A stretch of DNA of 34,007 bases from Bacteroidales bacterium (GTDB lineage Bacteria > Bacteroidota > Bacteroidia > Bacteroidales > GCA-2748055), in NCBI GenBank assembly GCA_029938715.1, contig JAOZUK010000022.1, forward strand, positions 1-34,007, given 5' to 3'. The notes under the pieces are model-generated. The model did no database searches and had not been told where the DNA came from. It saw only the letters and a list, made by a program, of their open reading frames with translations. Below, piece after piece: positions 24,584 to 33,152 of the stretch. The position numbers and the translations under genes were made by a program. Each line of letters starts with the position of its first letter. Within the stretch, counting starts at the first letter, position 1.

Positions 24584-25588
24584 TTACCATTCATATACCC
24601 AGGTGTAAACTGTATATGTTGTCTGTGGAGGATCGTGGAATACCTTGTTTCCGATCTTTTCCCCACACCGGTTCGTAAGCCTTAATCCGTCCTGAAAGAA
24701 TATGGGATCATCCACATGAAAACGATAAGCCGAAAACTCCCGTTTCTCCTTATCAAAATGAGTTAGTCCGGCCAGTTTATTCGCATATCGCCCTGTGTTG
24801 AAATAATAGGTGCCCAAAAAGTAGTCTTCCAATCCGGAGGAAACAAACATAGGCTCTGTCCCCCCGTTTTCATAAGCCCTTATACAGGATTCCATAAAGC
24901 TGAGATCCTTCCAGTGATCTGTATCTCTTAAGCCCTTTGCCTCCATGCTTACCTGGTATAGCATACCGGCTCCTTGAACATCAGCCATTGTGAACTCTTC
25001 TAAAGGTTCAGCGGTATAGTTCTCCAGCTTATAAAGCTTCAGCTTAGCATCATCAGGTAATCTGATTCCATTGAATACGACAGGCAGATTTTCCGTGCCG
25101 CGGATGATCCACCAGAAAGTAGGCTCTCGTTCTGATACATCAGCGTTTGGGGACAGCTGTGCTGTGATCCGGACTTTCTTCGTGAATGGGATCTTGTAGG
25201 TATTGTATATGCCACTTGTTCGCCCCATATTTCCCATTAGTTCTGTTCCCCAGGGAGCATAGCTGTCTTTAAAACCTATTCCATGGCCCAGGAAGAGTTC
25301 CATATCTATGGAGGCTTGTTCTTCTCCATCAACGTAAACCCGAATACTCATATCTTCATGTCCGTTCAGGTCTCCACCAAACCACATGTGGGTCAGGCAC
25401 CCTTTACCTTCATAATTGAAAAGTTCGGTTTCCTGCTCTTTCTTCAAGATTTGAAGCTCTTTGCCCATGGTACCAAAAGTCTTTAAAGAGCTTATATCAG
25501 GATATTGAGCTATCTCCCTGTCCATGACTCTTTGATCACATGACATGGTAGCTAAAACTATAATGATCAATACAAAGGTGTTTTTCAT
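24584..25588 (-). CDS. DUF2961 (GH172-like) lipoprotein
   Basis: This 334-aa protein has a short leader ending in a probable lipobox (LATMSC|DQR). It matches DUF2961, now partly CAZy GH172 (alpha-fructofuranosidase and arabinofuranosidase activities have been shown for some members). The hallmark blocks are CLTHMWFGG, VYVDGEEQASIDMELFLGHG, YNTYKIPFTKKVRITAQ, FWWIIRGTENLP, SSGLEDYFLGTYYFNTGRYAN, AYRFHVDDPIFF and GLRLTNRCGE. The Glu of GLEDYF is in the block where GH172 catalytic acid residues lie. The protein is somewhat short for the family but seems complete, with a single domain. It lies 26 bp after the GH29 gene and 65 bp before GH2, so it is in the operon. An alpha-furanoside or related substituent on the target glycan is inferred. 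Confidence 0.84.
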   Translation of the reverse strand: MKNTFVLIIIVLATMSCDQRVMDREIAQYPDISSLKTFGTMGKELQILKKEQETELFNYEGKGCLTHMWFGGDLNGHEDMSIRVYVDGEEQASIDMELFLGHGIGFKDSYAPWGTELMGNMGRTSGIYNTYKIPFTKKVRITAQLSPNADVSEREPTFWWIIRGTENLPVVFNGIRLPDDAKLKLYKLENYTAEPLEEFTMADVQGAGMLYQVSMEAKGLRDTDHWKDLSFMESCIRAYENGGTEPMFVSSGLEDYFLGTYYFNTGRYANKLAGLTHFDKEKREFSAYRFHVDDPIFFQDGLRLTNRCGEKIGNKVFHDPPQTTYTVYTWVYEW

Positions 25589-25614
25589 CGCAATTTGATT
25601 TACATGCTAATTCA

Positions 25615-27066
25615 TTAAAGATTCGGGAACCTGTATAATTGAATTTCGGATAAAACAGGTGCTGCTCTGGAGTCCCTGATAGTGACCTTAATCTCATCTG
25701 TCTGAACCGTATCAAAAGTCAGGATTCTTTTGTAACCAATGGTTGTTGCCTCTCCAACGACTACAAACTCATCCGCTTTTCTGACTTCAACACAGAAGGA
25801 TTTTATCCGCTGCCCCATTTCGATGTACTCCTGAAGAAGAATAGCATTGACCTCCTGAATCTTATCAAGCTGGATGATGATCTCGGCCGTAGTCTGGTTT
25901 TCAGGCGCCGCCCAGTAGGTAAGGGGATTTCCATCAATTAGCTTTTTTTCCTTAAATCCAAAGCTGGATACATCGGTTTTTATCTTCTGATTGAAGGCTA
26001 AATTGGTTTTGAAAGCTTCGTCAAGAATCTGCTTGAATCCTTTGAGTGATTCAAGGTCATTCTCGTGCATGATTCCTCTGGTATCCGGAGGTAAACCGAG
26101 ATTGAATGATGCATTTCGACCCACAGTCTTCAAGTAATGATCAAACAGAACTTCGGCTGATTTTACAGATTGATTCTGATTTTCATGATAATACCATCCT
26201 GGCCTGATGGAGAAATCACATTCCGACGGCATCCAGAATTCCCCATCTTCATGGCCTTCGGTTGCTTCCCAGTATTTCGTAAATCCCGGGGCGGGCTTAC
26301 TATCATCATCCCGCCCTTTTGGGGTGTACATGCACCAGCTGGTTTCACCGGCAGATCCTTCCTCATTGCCTACCCATCTGACATCCCCCATGTCGGAGAA
26401 TATGACCGCATTGGGCTGCAGTTCCCTGACAATACTATAAATCGAATCCCAGCCGTAATAGCTAAAGCGATCAATATTTCTGATGGTATCGGCTCCGCCA
26501 TACCAGCCGTCACCGCCATTGGCCCCGTCGAACCAGACCTCAAAAAGTTCCCCGTATCCTGTAAGCAGTTCCCTGAGCTGTTCATAATATATCGGGATAT
26601 ATCCGTCTTGACCATACACAGCTGCATTACGATCCCAGGGGGAGAGATAAACACCGAATTTCATATGGGCCTTTTCACAGGCCAATTGAAATTCTTTAAC
26701 CATATCGCCCTGTCCATTCTTCCAGGGCGACCTTGAGATGTTATAATCGGTAGTCTTTGTTGGCCAGAGACAAAATCCTTCGTGATGCTTGCAGACCAGA
26801 ATGATTCCTTTCAAACCACCCTCTCTGGCTGAGTTAACAATTTGATCCGCAGAGAATTCTGTTGGGTTGAAGATGGCTGGACCGGTATCACCATATCCCC
26901 ATTCTTTGTCTTCGAAAGTTATCAGGTTAAAACAGACCAATCCATACATTTCAACCTCATGCCAGGCAAGTTGGCGAGTTGTTGGAACAGGGCCTGCAGG
27001 TTCGATGCTCTCTGAACATCCAAAGAATGTGGTGACCAGTAATACCAGGATCAGAAGGTGTTTCAT
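25615..27066 (-). CDS. GH29 alpha-L-fucosidase with C-terminal discoidin-like domain
   Basis: This 483-aa protein has a probable lipoprotein leader (VTTFFGC|SES). The catalytic barrel of GH29 is clear: the substrate-pocket block LVCKHHEGFCLWPTKTTDYN, the nucleophile Asp180 in EVWFDGANG, and Glu282 in MPSECDFSIRPGW as acid/base candidate. A readable acid/base in this position points to the GH29-B group (alpha-1,3/1,4-fucosidases), which attack branched fucose. The last ~120 residues form a jelly-roll of the F5/8 type C/CBM32-like class (KLIDGNPLTYWAA, TAEIIIQLDKIQEVNAILLQE, VTIRDSRAAPVLSEIQLY), normally for sugar binding. It overlaps the calcineurin-like gene by 4 nt upstream and leads the DUF2961 gene by 26 bp. 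Confidence 0.9.
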   Translation of the reverse strand: MKHLLILVLLVTTFFGCSESIEPAGPVPTTRQLAWHEVEMYGLVCFNLITFEDKEWGYGDTGPAIFNPTEFSADQIVNSAREGGLKGIILVCKHHEGFCLWPTKTTDYNISRSPWKNGQGDMVKEFQLACEKAHMKFGVYLSPWDRNAAVYGQDGYIPIYYEQLRELLTGYGELFEVWFDGANGGDGWYGGADTIRNIDRFSYYGWDSIYSIVRELQPNAVIFSDMGDVRWVGNEEGSAGETSWCMYTPKGRDDDSKPAPGFTKYWEATEGHEDGEFWMPSECDFSIRPGWYYHENQNQSVKSAEVLFDHYLKTVGRNASFNLGLPPDTRGIMHENDLESLKGFKQILDEAFKTNLAFNQKIKTDVSSFGFKEKKLIDGNPLTYWAAPENQTTAEIIIQLDKIQEVNAILLQEYIEMGQRIKSFCVEVRKADEFVVVGEATTIGYKRILTFDTVQTDEIKVTIRDSRAAPVLSEIQLYRFPNL

Positions 27067-28055
27067 GGATGTTTGAGTTTAATTTCTTTATCAGAGATAT
27101 ATGGTACGATCGGATAGCCAAATTCAGACATATCCACACCTAATTCCTTGGGAGAAGGACCAACAAAGGTGGTTTTCTTCCCATATATGTTCAATGTGTC
27201 TGGAGAGATTTCAGCAATAGCCCAGATAGGATCTTTATAGGGCACCGTATATTTTATCCATGGATGACTTTTATCTATTTCTTCACTGTAACGTATATGC
27301 TTGAATTTGTCGCCTAACCATTGATAGGACATGCTATTAATTTGTATATAGTGGATGCCATTTATATTATTATAGTAGTCCTGATGGTGGTGCCCCGAAA
27401 AAACAAACTGCACCTTTTGAAAACCAGCTTGCTCGTTGGCCCGCTCCAATACCAATCTGCTCTGGGTGGCATTATGTATACCTCCCAAATCATTGTCTAA
27501 ACCTTGATGACTAAAAATTATAGTTGGCAACTTTGTTTTCTCCAAATCGTTTTCTAACCAATTCAGTTGTTCTTTACCAATGAATCTTGCGTATCCAGAA
27601 GGACGATTGGGTGAAGGGTCATTATCATTTCCATCTAAGACAATGAAATGGTATCCATTGCTATCAAAAGAGTAATATCTGCCTTCAGCATTCCAATATT
27701 CTACAACCTGTTCACGTGTAAAACCGCCATCCATATCATGATTTCCTATCACATGGTGTTTTTTGCCCAGGAAGCTATTCCAAATGGACATAAACTCCAG
27801 ATTGTAATCATAGGGGCGACAGAAATCACCTAACTGAATAATAAAATCAAGTTCTTTCTCTGATGCATCTTCGATAAACGCTTTTAGCCTTGTGTCGGCA
27901 TCATGCATTATATCTTTATGTACATCTGCACAGATACCAAACTTCAATGATTTCTTTCTTCCTTTTGCCACTGCGTTCGCACTCAAACTCAGTGGAAGCA
28001 TCATGGTGGTGCACCCAACTGAAAGAAGCTTAATAAAAACTCTTCTATCTTTCAT
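27063..28055 (-). CDS. Tat-exported calcineurin-like metallophosphoesterase
   Basis: This 330-aa protein starts with a Tat-type leader (MKDRRVFIKLLSVG). All five metallophosphoesterase blocks are visible: D-x-H in CADVHKD, GD in IQLGDF, GNHD in VIGNHDMDGG, the H of IIFSHQG and the GH-x-H block FSGHHHQD. They form a dinuclear metal site for phosphomono- or diester hydrolysis. Export fits removal of phosphate or a phosphodiester-linked group from glycans, or nutrient phosphate scavenging. It overlaps its neighbours by 4 nt on both sides, so it is translationally coupled to an EEP-fold protein and a GH29 fucosidase. The stretch from here to 30223 is visibly more AT-rich than the distal operon genes. 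The substrate is unknown. Confidence 0.87.
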   Translation of the reverse strand: MKDRRVFIKLLSVGCTTMMLPLSLSANAVAKGRKKSLKFGICADVHKDIMHDADTRLKAFIEDASEKELDFIIQLGDFCRPYDYNLEFMSIWNSFLGKKHHVIGNHDMDGGFTREQVVEYWNAEGRYYSFDSNGYHFIVLDGNDNDPSPNRPSGYARFIGKEQLNWLENDLEKTKLPTIIFSHQGLDNDLGGIHNATQSRLVLERANEQAGFQKVQFVFSGHHHQDYYNNINGIHYIQINSMSYQWLGDKFKHIRYSEEIDKSHPWIKYTVPYKDPIWAIAEISPDTLNIYGKKTTFVGPSPKELGVDMSEFGYPIVPYISDKEIKLKHP

Positions 28056-28951
28056 TTTTGAATTATATTAAACTCTGCCATCATTGGATAGTGGTCTGAT
28101 AGCATATGCGTTTCTTCCTGGTTGAAAATTTCAACCTTCTTACATGTTTTTGCCAATGCAGGGCTGGCAAGGATATAATCAATCCGCTCCCTGTTCTGTA
28201 CAATTGTCTGGGATGTTTGGTTGAATTTCCCAATGAGAGCTGGTGTTGGAAATGTATAGGCTTCGTGCAGTTCAATTCTGCCTAAACAAAGGTCAACTGC
28301 CGGACAGGCCAGGAATTCAGAAATTACTGAGTAGTCAAACTCACCCATTCGAAGGTTGGAGTATTCTTTGTTTTTGTTTTGCAGGAGTTTATTTTTCAGA
28401 TCTGTGCTATTTTCTATCCAATAGGCATCAAAAGGGGAAAGAGAATTGAAGTCCCCAAGTATGATATACGAATCGTTTTTATTCTTCTTTATTCTTTCTG
28501 TTACAACTCTTGCTTCATCCAACCTGATATGGGAATCAGCAGGAGACAAATGAACAACAAAGAAATCAATACCATAAGATTCGCAATGCAATAACCCGTG
28601 CCAGAATGGATCTTCAATCCGTTCTTTTAAACTAATTGGCCTGTTTGAGGTAAGGGCGGTTGGATAGCCTTCGGTTTTTAATAATTGTACATACTGATGT
28701 CCCCATTTTAAAGCATCTTCTTTAAGCTTTTCTTCAGTATAGTTACACAATTCCTGCAATGCAAGTACATCTGGTTTTTGGCCTTTTATCCATTCAATAG
28801 TGTTTTCCTTACGAATAGAGTCTTTTCCCCAATCAAAACCATTCCAGATGTTGTAGGTCATGATTCTTAAGTTGGATTTAAGCGGGATTTGTGCAACCGC
28901 TAAATCCACAAACACAAGCACGATTAAAACCAGTAAGCTACTTCTCTTCAT
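28052..28951 (-). CDS. Secreted endonuclease/exonuclease/phosphatase-fold hydrolase
   Basis: This 299-aa protein has a signal peptide ending AVAQ. It carries the EEP superfamily order: RIMTYNIWNGFDWG, the catalytic Glu in VLALQELCNY, the His/Asp block FFVVHLSPADSHIR, GDFNSLSPFDAYW, the RIDYILASPAL strand, and the final DHYPM. The fold supports phosphodiester or phosphomonoester cleavage (nuclease, sphingomyelinase, inositol phosphatase). Being secreted and overlapping a calcineurin-like gene by 4 nt, it probably works on the same phosphate-bearing substrate; a nuclease role is an alternative. It is the second gene of the operon, 6 bp after the GH43-like gene. Confidence 0.85.
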   Translation of the reverse strand: MKRSSLLVLIVLVFVDLAVAQIPLKSNLRIMTYNIWNGFDWGKDSIRKENTIEWIKGQKPDVLALQELCNYTEEKLKEDALKWGHQYVQLLKTEGYPTALTSNRPISLKERIEDPFWHGLLHCESYGIDFFVVHLSPADSHIRLDEARVVTERIKKNKNDSYIILGDFNSLSPFDAYWIENSTDLKNKLLQNKNKEYSNLRMGEFDYSVISEFLACPAVDLCLGRIELHEAYTFPTPALIGKFNQTSQTIVQNRERIDYILASPALAKTCKKVEIFNQEETHMLSDHYPMMAEFNIIQK

Positions 28952-28957
28952 ATGTAT

Positions 28958-30178
28958 TTAATCAGTTTCCAATGGGATATGAACATTAAAAGAAACTCCG
29001 TCTGTTCTGCTGCCTATATCTACTATTGAGCAAGCTGCATACAACACCAATGGGGTTCCATCTTTATCCAGTAAGAGCTGGGGTCTTTCCAGCCGGTTAA
29101 CATGAATCGTGTCACTGGGACTAAGAACAACTTCCTTTTTCATAAAAAAGGGATTTTCAGGTTTGGTCCATGTAATACCATCCACAGACTCTAAGAGGGC
29201 AAGTCCGGGTTTGCCTTCTGTTATTCTCCCTGTGAAATCCTTGAGCAGGACATAGAATTTCTCATGCTTATTATGGTACCAGACATAAGGGTCTTCACCA
29301 CTGGCGATGGTGCCGTCATCATTTCGAATATCAAATACGAAATGATCTGTTGCCGTAAATGGCCCCGTCGGAGAGTCTGCTATTGCTACACCATGTACTC
29401 CTCTCCAAACGGGATCGTATAAGTTTCCTTTGAAGTATAACAGGTACTTTCCGTCGGAATGACGTTGAACCACTGAAGGGTTAACTACAACTATATTATC
29501 AGGTTTAGCCTTTGTCCCTTCAGGGGAGGGCATGAAAATGTTATCTGGTTTTACTCGTGTTCTTGGAGCCAGGAGAGGAGAATCAAATCTTTTATAATTT
29601 CCTTTTACCAGGTCATCAAAACTGTTAAACTCAATAACTCCAATACATTGATTTTGTTGAACTCTATTGCGTTTATTTACTAATTCTCCTATTGTCCCCT
29701 TTGGCTGAATGCCAGGATCTTTTCCTCCTCCATAATATAAGTAGTACCTATTGTTAAATCTTTTAATATGCGGATTATGGACCATTTGAGCATCCCATGC
29801 TGTTGTATCTCCCTCTAATCTTCTACCCTTCAAAACGATTTTCTGAAATTTGAAATCCCTGTCAGGATATTCAGAGATGGCATATGCAATTTTTGAATGC
29901 AGAACCCAGGAATCAGAGAAACGAGGGATCGTATCCCCACATTCCCAAGTGGAAAAGAGCATGTGATATTTATTATCATCACCTTTGATAACACTGGCAC
30001 CCCAAACAAATCTATCAGGATCGTGTAACACAGATGGGCCTGATAAAATGTTACCTGTTACTTTCGCATCTACTGGTAAAGCCTCGACTTTTAGAGCTTT
30101 TTGTCCATTGGTCACACAACCTGAAATAATAATTGCTATGAGAAAAATGAAAAAAGCAAGTGGGAAAGATATCTTCAT
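28958..30178 (-). CDS. GH43-like five-bladed propeller lipoprotein
   Basis: The ATG at 30178 (MKISFP) is preferred over 30223 because it begins a standard lipoprotein signal ending IIISGC|VTNG. The 406-aa product has propeller strands of the GH43/GH117-like clan: SVLHDPDRFVWGASVIKGDD, KYHMLFSTWE, DAQMVHNPHIKRFNNRYYLYYGG, NPSVVQRHSDGKYLLYFKG, GVAIADSPTGPF and EDPYVWYHNKHEKFYVLLKDF. Acidic residues in DPDRFVWGAS and EDPYVW are candidate active-site positions. Specificity cannot be assigned: anhydrogalactosidase, arabinofuranosidase and phosphorylase-like relatives share this pattern. It is the first gene of the ten-gene operon, divergent from the DUF362 gene with a 128-bp spacer, in which I see no convincing consensus promoter. 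Confidence 0.8.
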   Translation of the reverse strand: MKISFPLAFFIFLIAIIISGCVTNGQKALKVEALPVDAKVTGNILSGPSVLHDPDRFVWGASVIKGDDNKYHMLFSTWECGDTIPRFSDSWVLHSKIAYAISEYPDRDFKFQKIVLKGRRLEGDTTAWDAQMVHNPHIKRFNNRYYLYYGGGKDPGIQPKGTIGELVNKRNRVQQNQCIGVIEFNSFDDLVKGNYKRFDSPLLAPRTRVKPDNIFMPSPEGTKAKPDNIVVVNPSVVQRHSDGKYLLYFKGNLYDPVWRGVHGVAIADSPTGPFTATDHFVFDIRNDDGTIASGEDPYVWYHNKHEKFYVLLKDFTGRITEGKPGLALLESVDGITWTKPENPFFMKKEVVLSPSDTIHVNRLERPQLLLDKDGTPLVLYAACSIVDIGSRTDGVSFNVHIPLETD

Positions 30179-30306
30179 TATCCTAAAGTTAATAGTACAA
30201 TAATTAAAGTGAAAATAGCACATATCTTTCGGAAGTGCATTTTTTTTTAGTACATTTCATGGACTCCAATAAATACTTGTTTGAACTGCATAGACCTAAA
30301 TATTGC

Positions 30307-31860
30307 ATGAAACGCAGGAACTTCATAAAGTATGGAGTGAGCTCACTCCTGGTAGCACCGTTGATCCAGTACGGATGTGGCAGCGGGATTTATGAAGACC
30401 TTTATGCTTCACCCATTGTCAGTGTCAGGGATCAACTTGCCACACGCATGCAATTCAGACCTGGGCGTGTGATCAATTCTCTCGGAATCAGAGTAGATAA
30501 AGTAGAATCCTTTGACATCCAGAGTATGCGCATAGCCACCATGGTGGACACGGCAGTCATGAAATTAACCGGGCAGCCAAGTTTGGGTAAAGCGTGGGAA
30601 TCACTTTTTCCAGCCGGTCATCCCAACGCAGATACTAAAATCGGGATCAAACTTAATTTTTCCTACGGAGAGAAAAATAATGACATTGAAAATGACTGGG
30701 CGACAAATGTGTGTCCCTTTGGACCAAAATCTGCGGTCACCAACGCTATTGTCACCGGTCTTACTCAAATGATGGACGGAGCATTTCCTCCGGAGAATAT
30801 CACCTTGTTCGAAAGAATATACTCCCGGGGTAGCCGCCGGAATTTTCCTGTCATTCAGGGGTACCGGCCAGTGTTTCCAGACAGATCCAACCTCTACAAA
30901 GATTCCAGGCCAGGTGCCAGCAGGATCCATTGGATCAGCTCTTCAGGTCCATTAGAACTTCCGGAAGATGCACCGGGTTTTATCGCTGCTCCGGATTTTC
31001 CAAAGAAATACCGGGCTCCTCAGCGTATATTCTCCGGAGTATACCAGCATGATTTTCTGATCAATTACATCATCGCCAAAGACCACAGAGAGGCAGGGAT
31101 CACAGGAGCTATGAAAAACAACTACGGCTGCACGGACAATCCGAGGGGTACTCACGGTTTGTCCTGGACCGACAAGAATAGCTCTTTCGCGGGTACCCGC
31201 TTGTGCGGTCCTGTCTTTTATAAGAACATCAACCAACAGGCCCCTTTCATTCTAAATTTCCTTGACGCACTTGCAGGCATCTATCACGGCGGCCCCTTGT
31301 CAGGGAACATATTTCATGCGAATACCATAGCGGTCAGCAAAGATCCGGTGGCCCTGGATTCCTACGAGCTGGGCCTGATCAACCAGGCACGCGAAGCCAA
31401 TGGCATGCACTTGATCAGTACTGAAGACGGATGGACTCCCAGGGATCACCCCAACGCTTCCTATTTGAGGATCTCTTCTGAAAATCATGGACTGGGAAGC
31501 ATGTCCATGGACCATCTTGAACCTTTGGACCTTTCAGCTGCTTCTGACCCGGTGGAAATCCCTCAATTTGATAAATGCCAATCCAGGATAGGTGACATCA
31601 GAAAAGTAAACAAAGATTACCAGGTACAGTTGTTTCTTGACCAATCGGGAAGAAAACACTCCATTGAATCCCACATTGAAGATATGGAGGGAAATGTAAT
31701 CAAGACTTTACGTTCATCCAACACCGTATCCGATGTAACTGAGCTCCGGTGGGATCACACTGACGACAACAAACTTCAGGTGGAAGACGGTATTTATACC
31801 TGGTATGTAAAGGCAGATGATCTGCTGCACTCTGGTACAATTAATGATAAAGTAATCTGA
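30307..31860 (+). CDS. Tat-exported DUF362 protein with FlgD-like C-terminal domain
   Basis: The ATG at 30307 gives a Tat leader (MKRRNFIKYGVSSLLVAP); an upstream GTG at 30235 would only bury it. The 517-aa product contains a DUF362 domain (residues ~80-385): IGIKLNFSYG, INYIIAKDHREAG, TGAMKNNYGCTDNPRGTHG, FLDALAGIYHGGP and HANTIAVSKDPVALDSYE. DUF362 proteins often carry 4Fe-4S ferredoxin domains; none is visible here, though scattered Cys residues exist. The C-terminal ~90 residues read like the immunoglobulin-like fold of FlgD (IEDMEGNVIKTL, VEDGIYTWYVKA). The function of the family is uncertain. It heads a plus-strand operon, ending 1 bp before the amidohydrolase start, and diverges from the big minus-strand operon. 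Confidence 0.82.
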   Translation: MKRRNFIKYGVSSLLVAPLIQYGCGSGIYEDLYASPIVSVRDQLATRMQFRPGRVINSLGIRVDKVESFDIQSMRIATMVDTAVMKLTGQPSLGKAWESLFPAGHPNADTKIGIKLNFSYGEKNNDIENDWATNVCPFGPKSAVTNAIVTGLTQMMDGAFPPENITLFERIYSRGSRRNFPVIQGYRPVFPDRSNLYKDSRPGASRIHWISSSGPLELPEDAPGFIAAPDFPKKYRAPQRIFSGVYQHDFLINYIIAKDHREAGITGAMKNNYGCTDNPRGTHGLSWTDKNSSFAGTRLCGPVFYKNINQQAPFILNFLDALAGIYHGGPLSGNIFHANTIAVSKDPVALDSYELGLINQAREANGMHLISTEDGWTPRDHPNASYLRISSENHGLGSMSMDHLEPLDLSAASDPVEIPQFDKCQSRIGDIRKVNKDYQVQLFLDQSGRKHSIESHIEDMEGNVIKTLRSSNTVSDVTELRWDHTDDNKLQVEDGIYTWYVKADDLLHSGTINDKVI

Positions 31861-31861
31861 T

Positions 31862-33115
31862 ATGAAAACATCCATAATGAAAGTTTTGTGCGCTGTGACA
31901 TTAGTGGTTGCCTGTCACACTATCGGGGCACAGGAATACGACCTGCTGATTAAGAATGGGCACCTGATCGATGCTAAAAATGAACTGGACCAGGCCATGG
32001 ATGTGGCGGTTCTTGATGGGAAAGTAGCAGAAGTGTCTGTCCATATTCCCATTGAAAAAGCAAAGAAAGTTATCGATGCCACCGGTCTGTATGTAGTTCC
32101 GGGCTTGATCGATATTCATGTACATGTTTTCGCAGGCACACGGCCTGATGAATACATCAGCAACAGCTATACAAGTCTTCCGCCGGACGGATTCACCTTC
32201 CGATCCGGTGTGACTACCGTTGTGGATGCAGGAAGTGCAGGATGGAAGAATTTCAAGACCTTCCGGGAACAGACCATTGATCATTCAGATACACGGGTAC
32301 TGGCCTTTCTCAATATCGTAGGAAGTGGAATGAAAGGAGGTGCCATTGAGCAAAATTTGGGGGATATGGATCCCAAATTAACCGCTATTGTGGCCAGACA
32401 GAATGCTGATGTCATAGTAGGAATCAAGCTGGCGCATTACAGCGGACCTGAATGGGATCCTCTGGAACGAACTGTGGAGGCCGGAGAGTTGGTAAACATG
32501 CCTGTTATGATAGATTTTGGAGGGCATATCCCGGAATTGTCGATGGAAACCCTTCTGCTTGAAAAGCTGAGACCAGGAGATATTTACACCCACTGCTTTG
32601 CACATGTAAGGGGAAGGATCCCCGTGGTTGATGAGAACGGTATCGTCAGGCCCTGTGTGAAGGAGGCCCAGGACTTAGGGATTGTCTTTGATGTGGGACA
32701 CGGAGGAGGTAGCTTTGTATTTGAACAAGCCATGACTGCTATGGATCAGGGTTTTATGCCTAACAGCATCAGTACGGATCTGCATACCGGGAGCATGAAT
32801 GGCGGCATGAAAAACATGGTCAATATCATGTCCAAGCTCATGACTATGGGTATGTCTTTACAGGAGGCTATAGAGCGCTCCACCTGGAAGCCGGCAGTAT
32901 ATATACAGAGAGAGGAACTGGGGCATCTGAGCGTGGGTGCTGTGGCTGATATGGCTTTGCTGAACATGATAGAGGGGGACTTCGGATTTGCAGACACGAA
33001 AGGAGGGAAGATCCGTGGAGATAAAAAGCTGGAATGTGAATTGACCCTCAGGGAAGGAAAGGTGGTATGGGACCTGAATGGTATCTCCCTGCCGGAGTGG
33101 GAAAAAGTGGATTAG
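31862..33115 (+). CDS. Exported cog3964-type amidohydrolase
   Basis: This 417-aa protein has an export signal that could be a lipobox (VTLVVAC|HTIG) or an SPI site after TIGA. It is a metal-dependent amidohydrolase: DLLIKNGHLIDAKNELDQA, GKVAEVSVHIP, GLYVVPGLIDIHVHVFAG (metal HxH), a Lys in VGIKLAHYSG, TYTHCFAH-type His strand, GHGGGSFVF, and STDLHTGSM with the catalytic Asp. The arrangement fits cog3964 (deacetylase/dihydroorotase-like). Characterised members are, to my knowledge, reported to cleave acetyl esters or amides of small acids. In other bacteria these genes are cytoplasmic and sit next to SelA-like PLP genes; here RidA and the SelA-like gene follow 37 bp downstream. The signal peptide is the odd part. 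Confidence 0.84.
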   Translation: MKTSIMKVLCAVTLVVACHTIGAQEYDLLIKNGHLIDAKNELDQAMDVAVLDGKVAEVSVHIPIEKAKKVIDATGLYVVPGLIDIHVHVFAGTRPDEYISNSYTSLPPDGFTFRSGVTTVVDAGSAGWKNFKTFREQTIDHSDTRVLAFLNIVGSGMKGGAIEQNLGDMDPKLTAIVARQNADVIVGIKLAHYSGPEWDPLERTVEAGELVNMPVMIDFGGHIPELSMETLLLEKLRPGDIYTHCFAHVRGRIPVVDENGIVRPCVKEAQDLGIVFDVGHGGGSFVFEQAMTAMDQGFMPNSISTDLHTGSMNGGMKNMVNIMSKLMTMGMSLQEAIERSTWKPAVYIQREELGHLSVGAVADMALLNMIEGDFGFADTKGGKIRGDKKLECELTLREGKVVWDLNGISLPEWEKVD

Positions 33116-33152
33116 TTTTTGAAGTGCACACCAATATTTAAAATCTCGAAAT

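Noticed and set aside
26170-26736. Plus-strand open frame of 188 codons
   Set aside because: Antisense to the GH29 catalytic region; no plausible start context or family.
30179-30223. Upstream start for the GH43-like gene
   Set aside because: It adds 15 residues before a standard lipoprotein signal; the start at 30178 is preferred.
30223-30230. TATCTTTC as a -7 element for the DUF362 operon
   Set aside because: One mismatch only, but no TTTG-like element 19-21 bases upstream.
30235-30306. GTG-initiated extension of the DUF362 protein
   Set aside because: It would place 24 residues before a perfect Tat leader; the ATG at 30307 is the sensible start.
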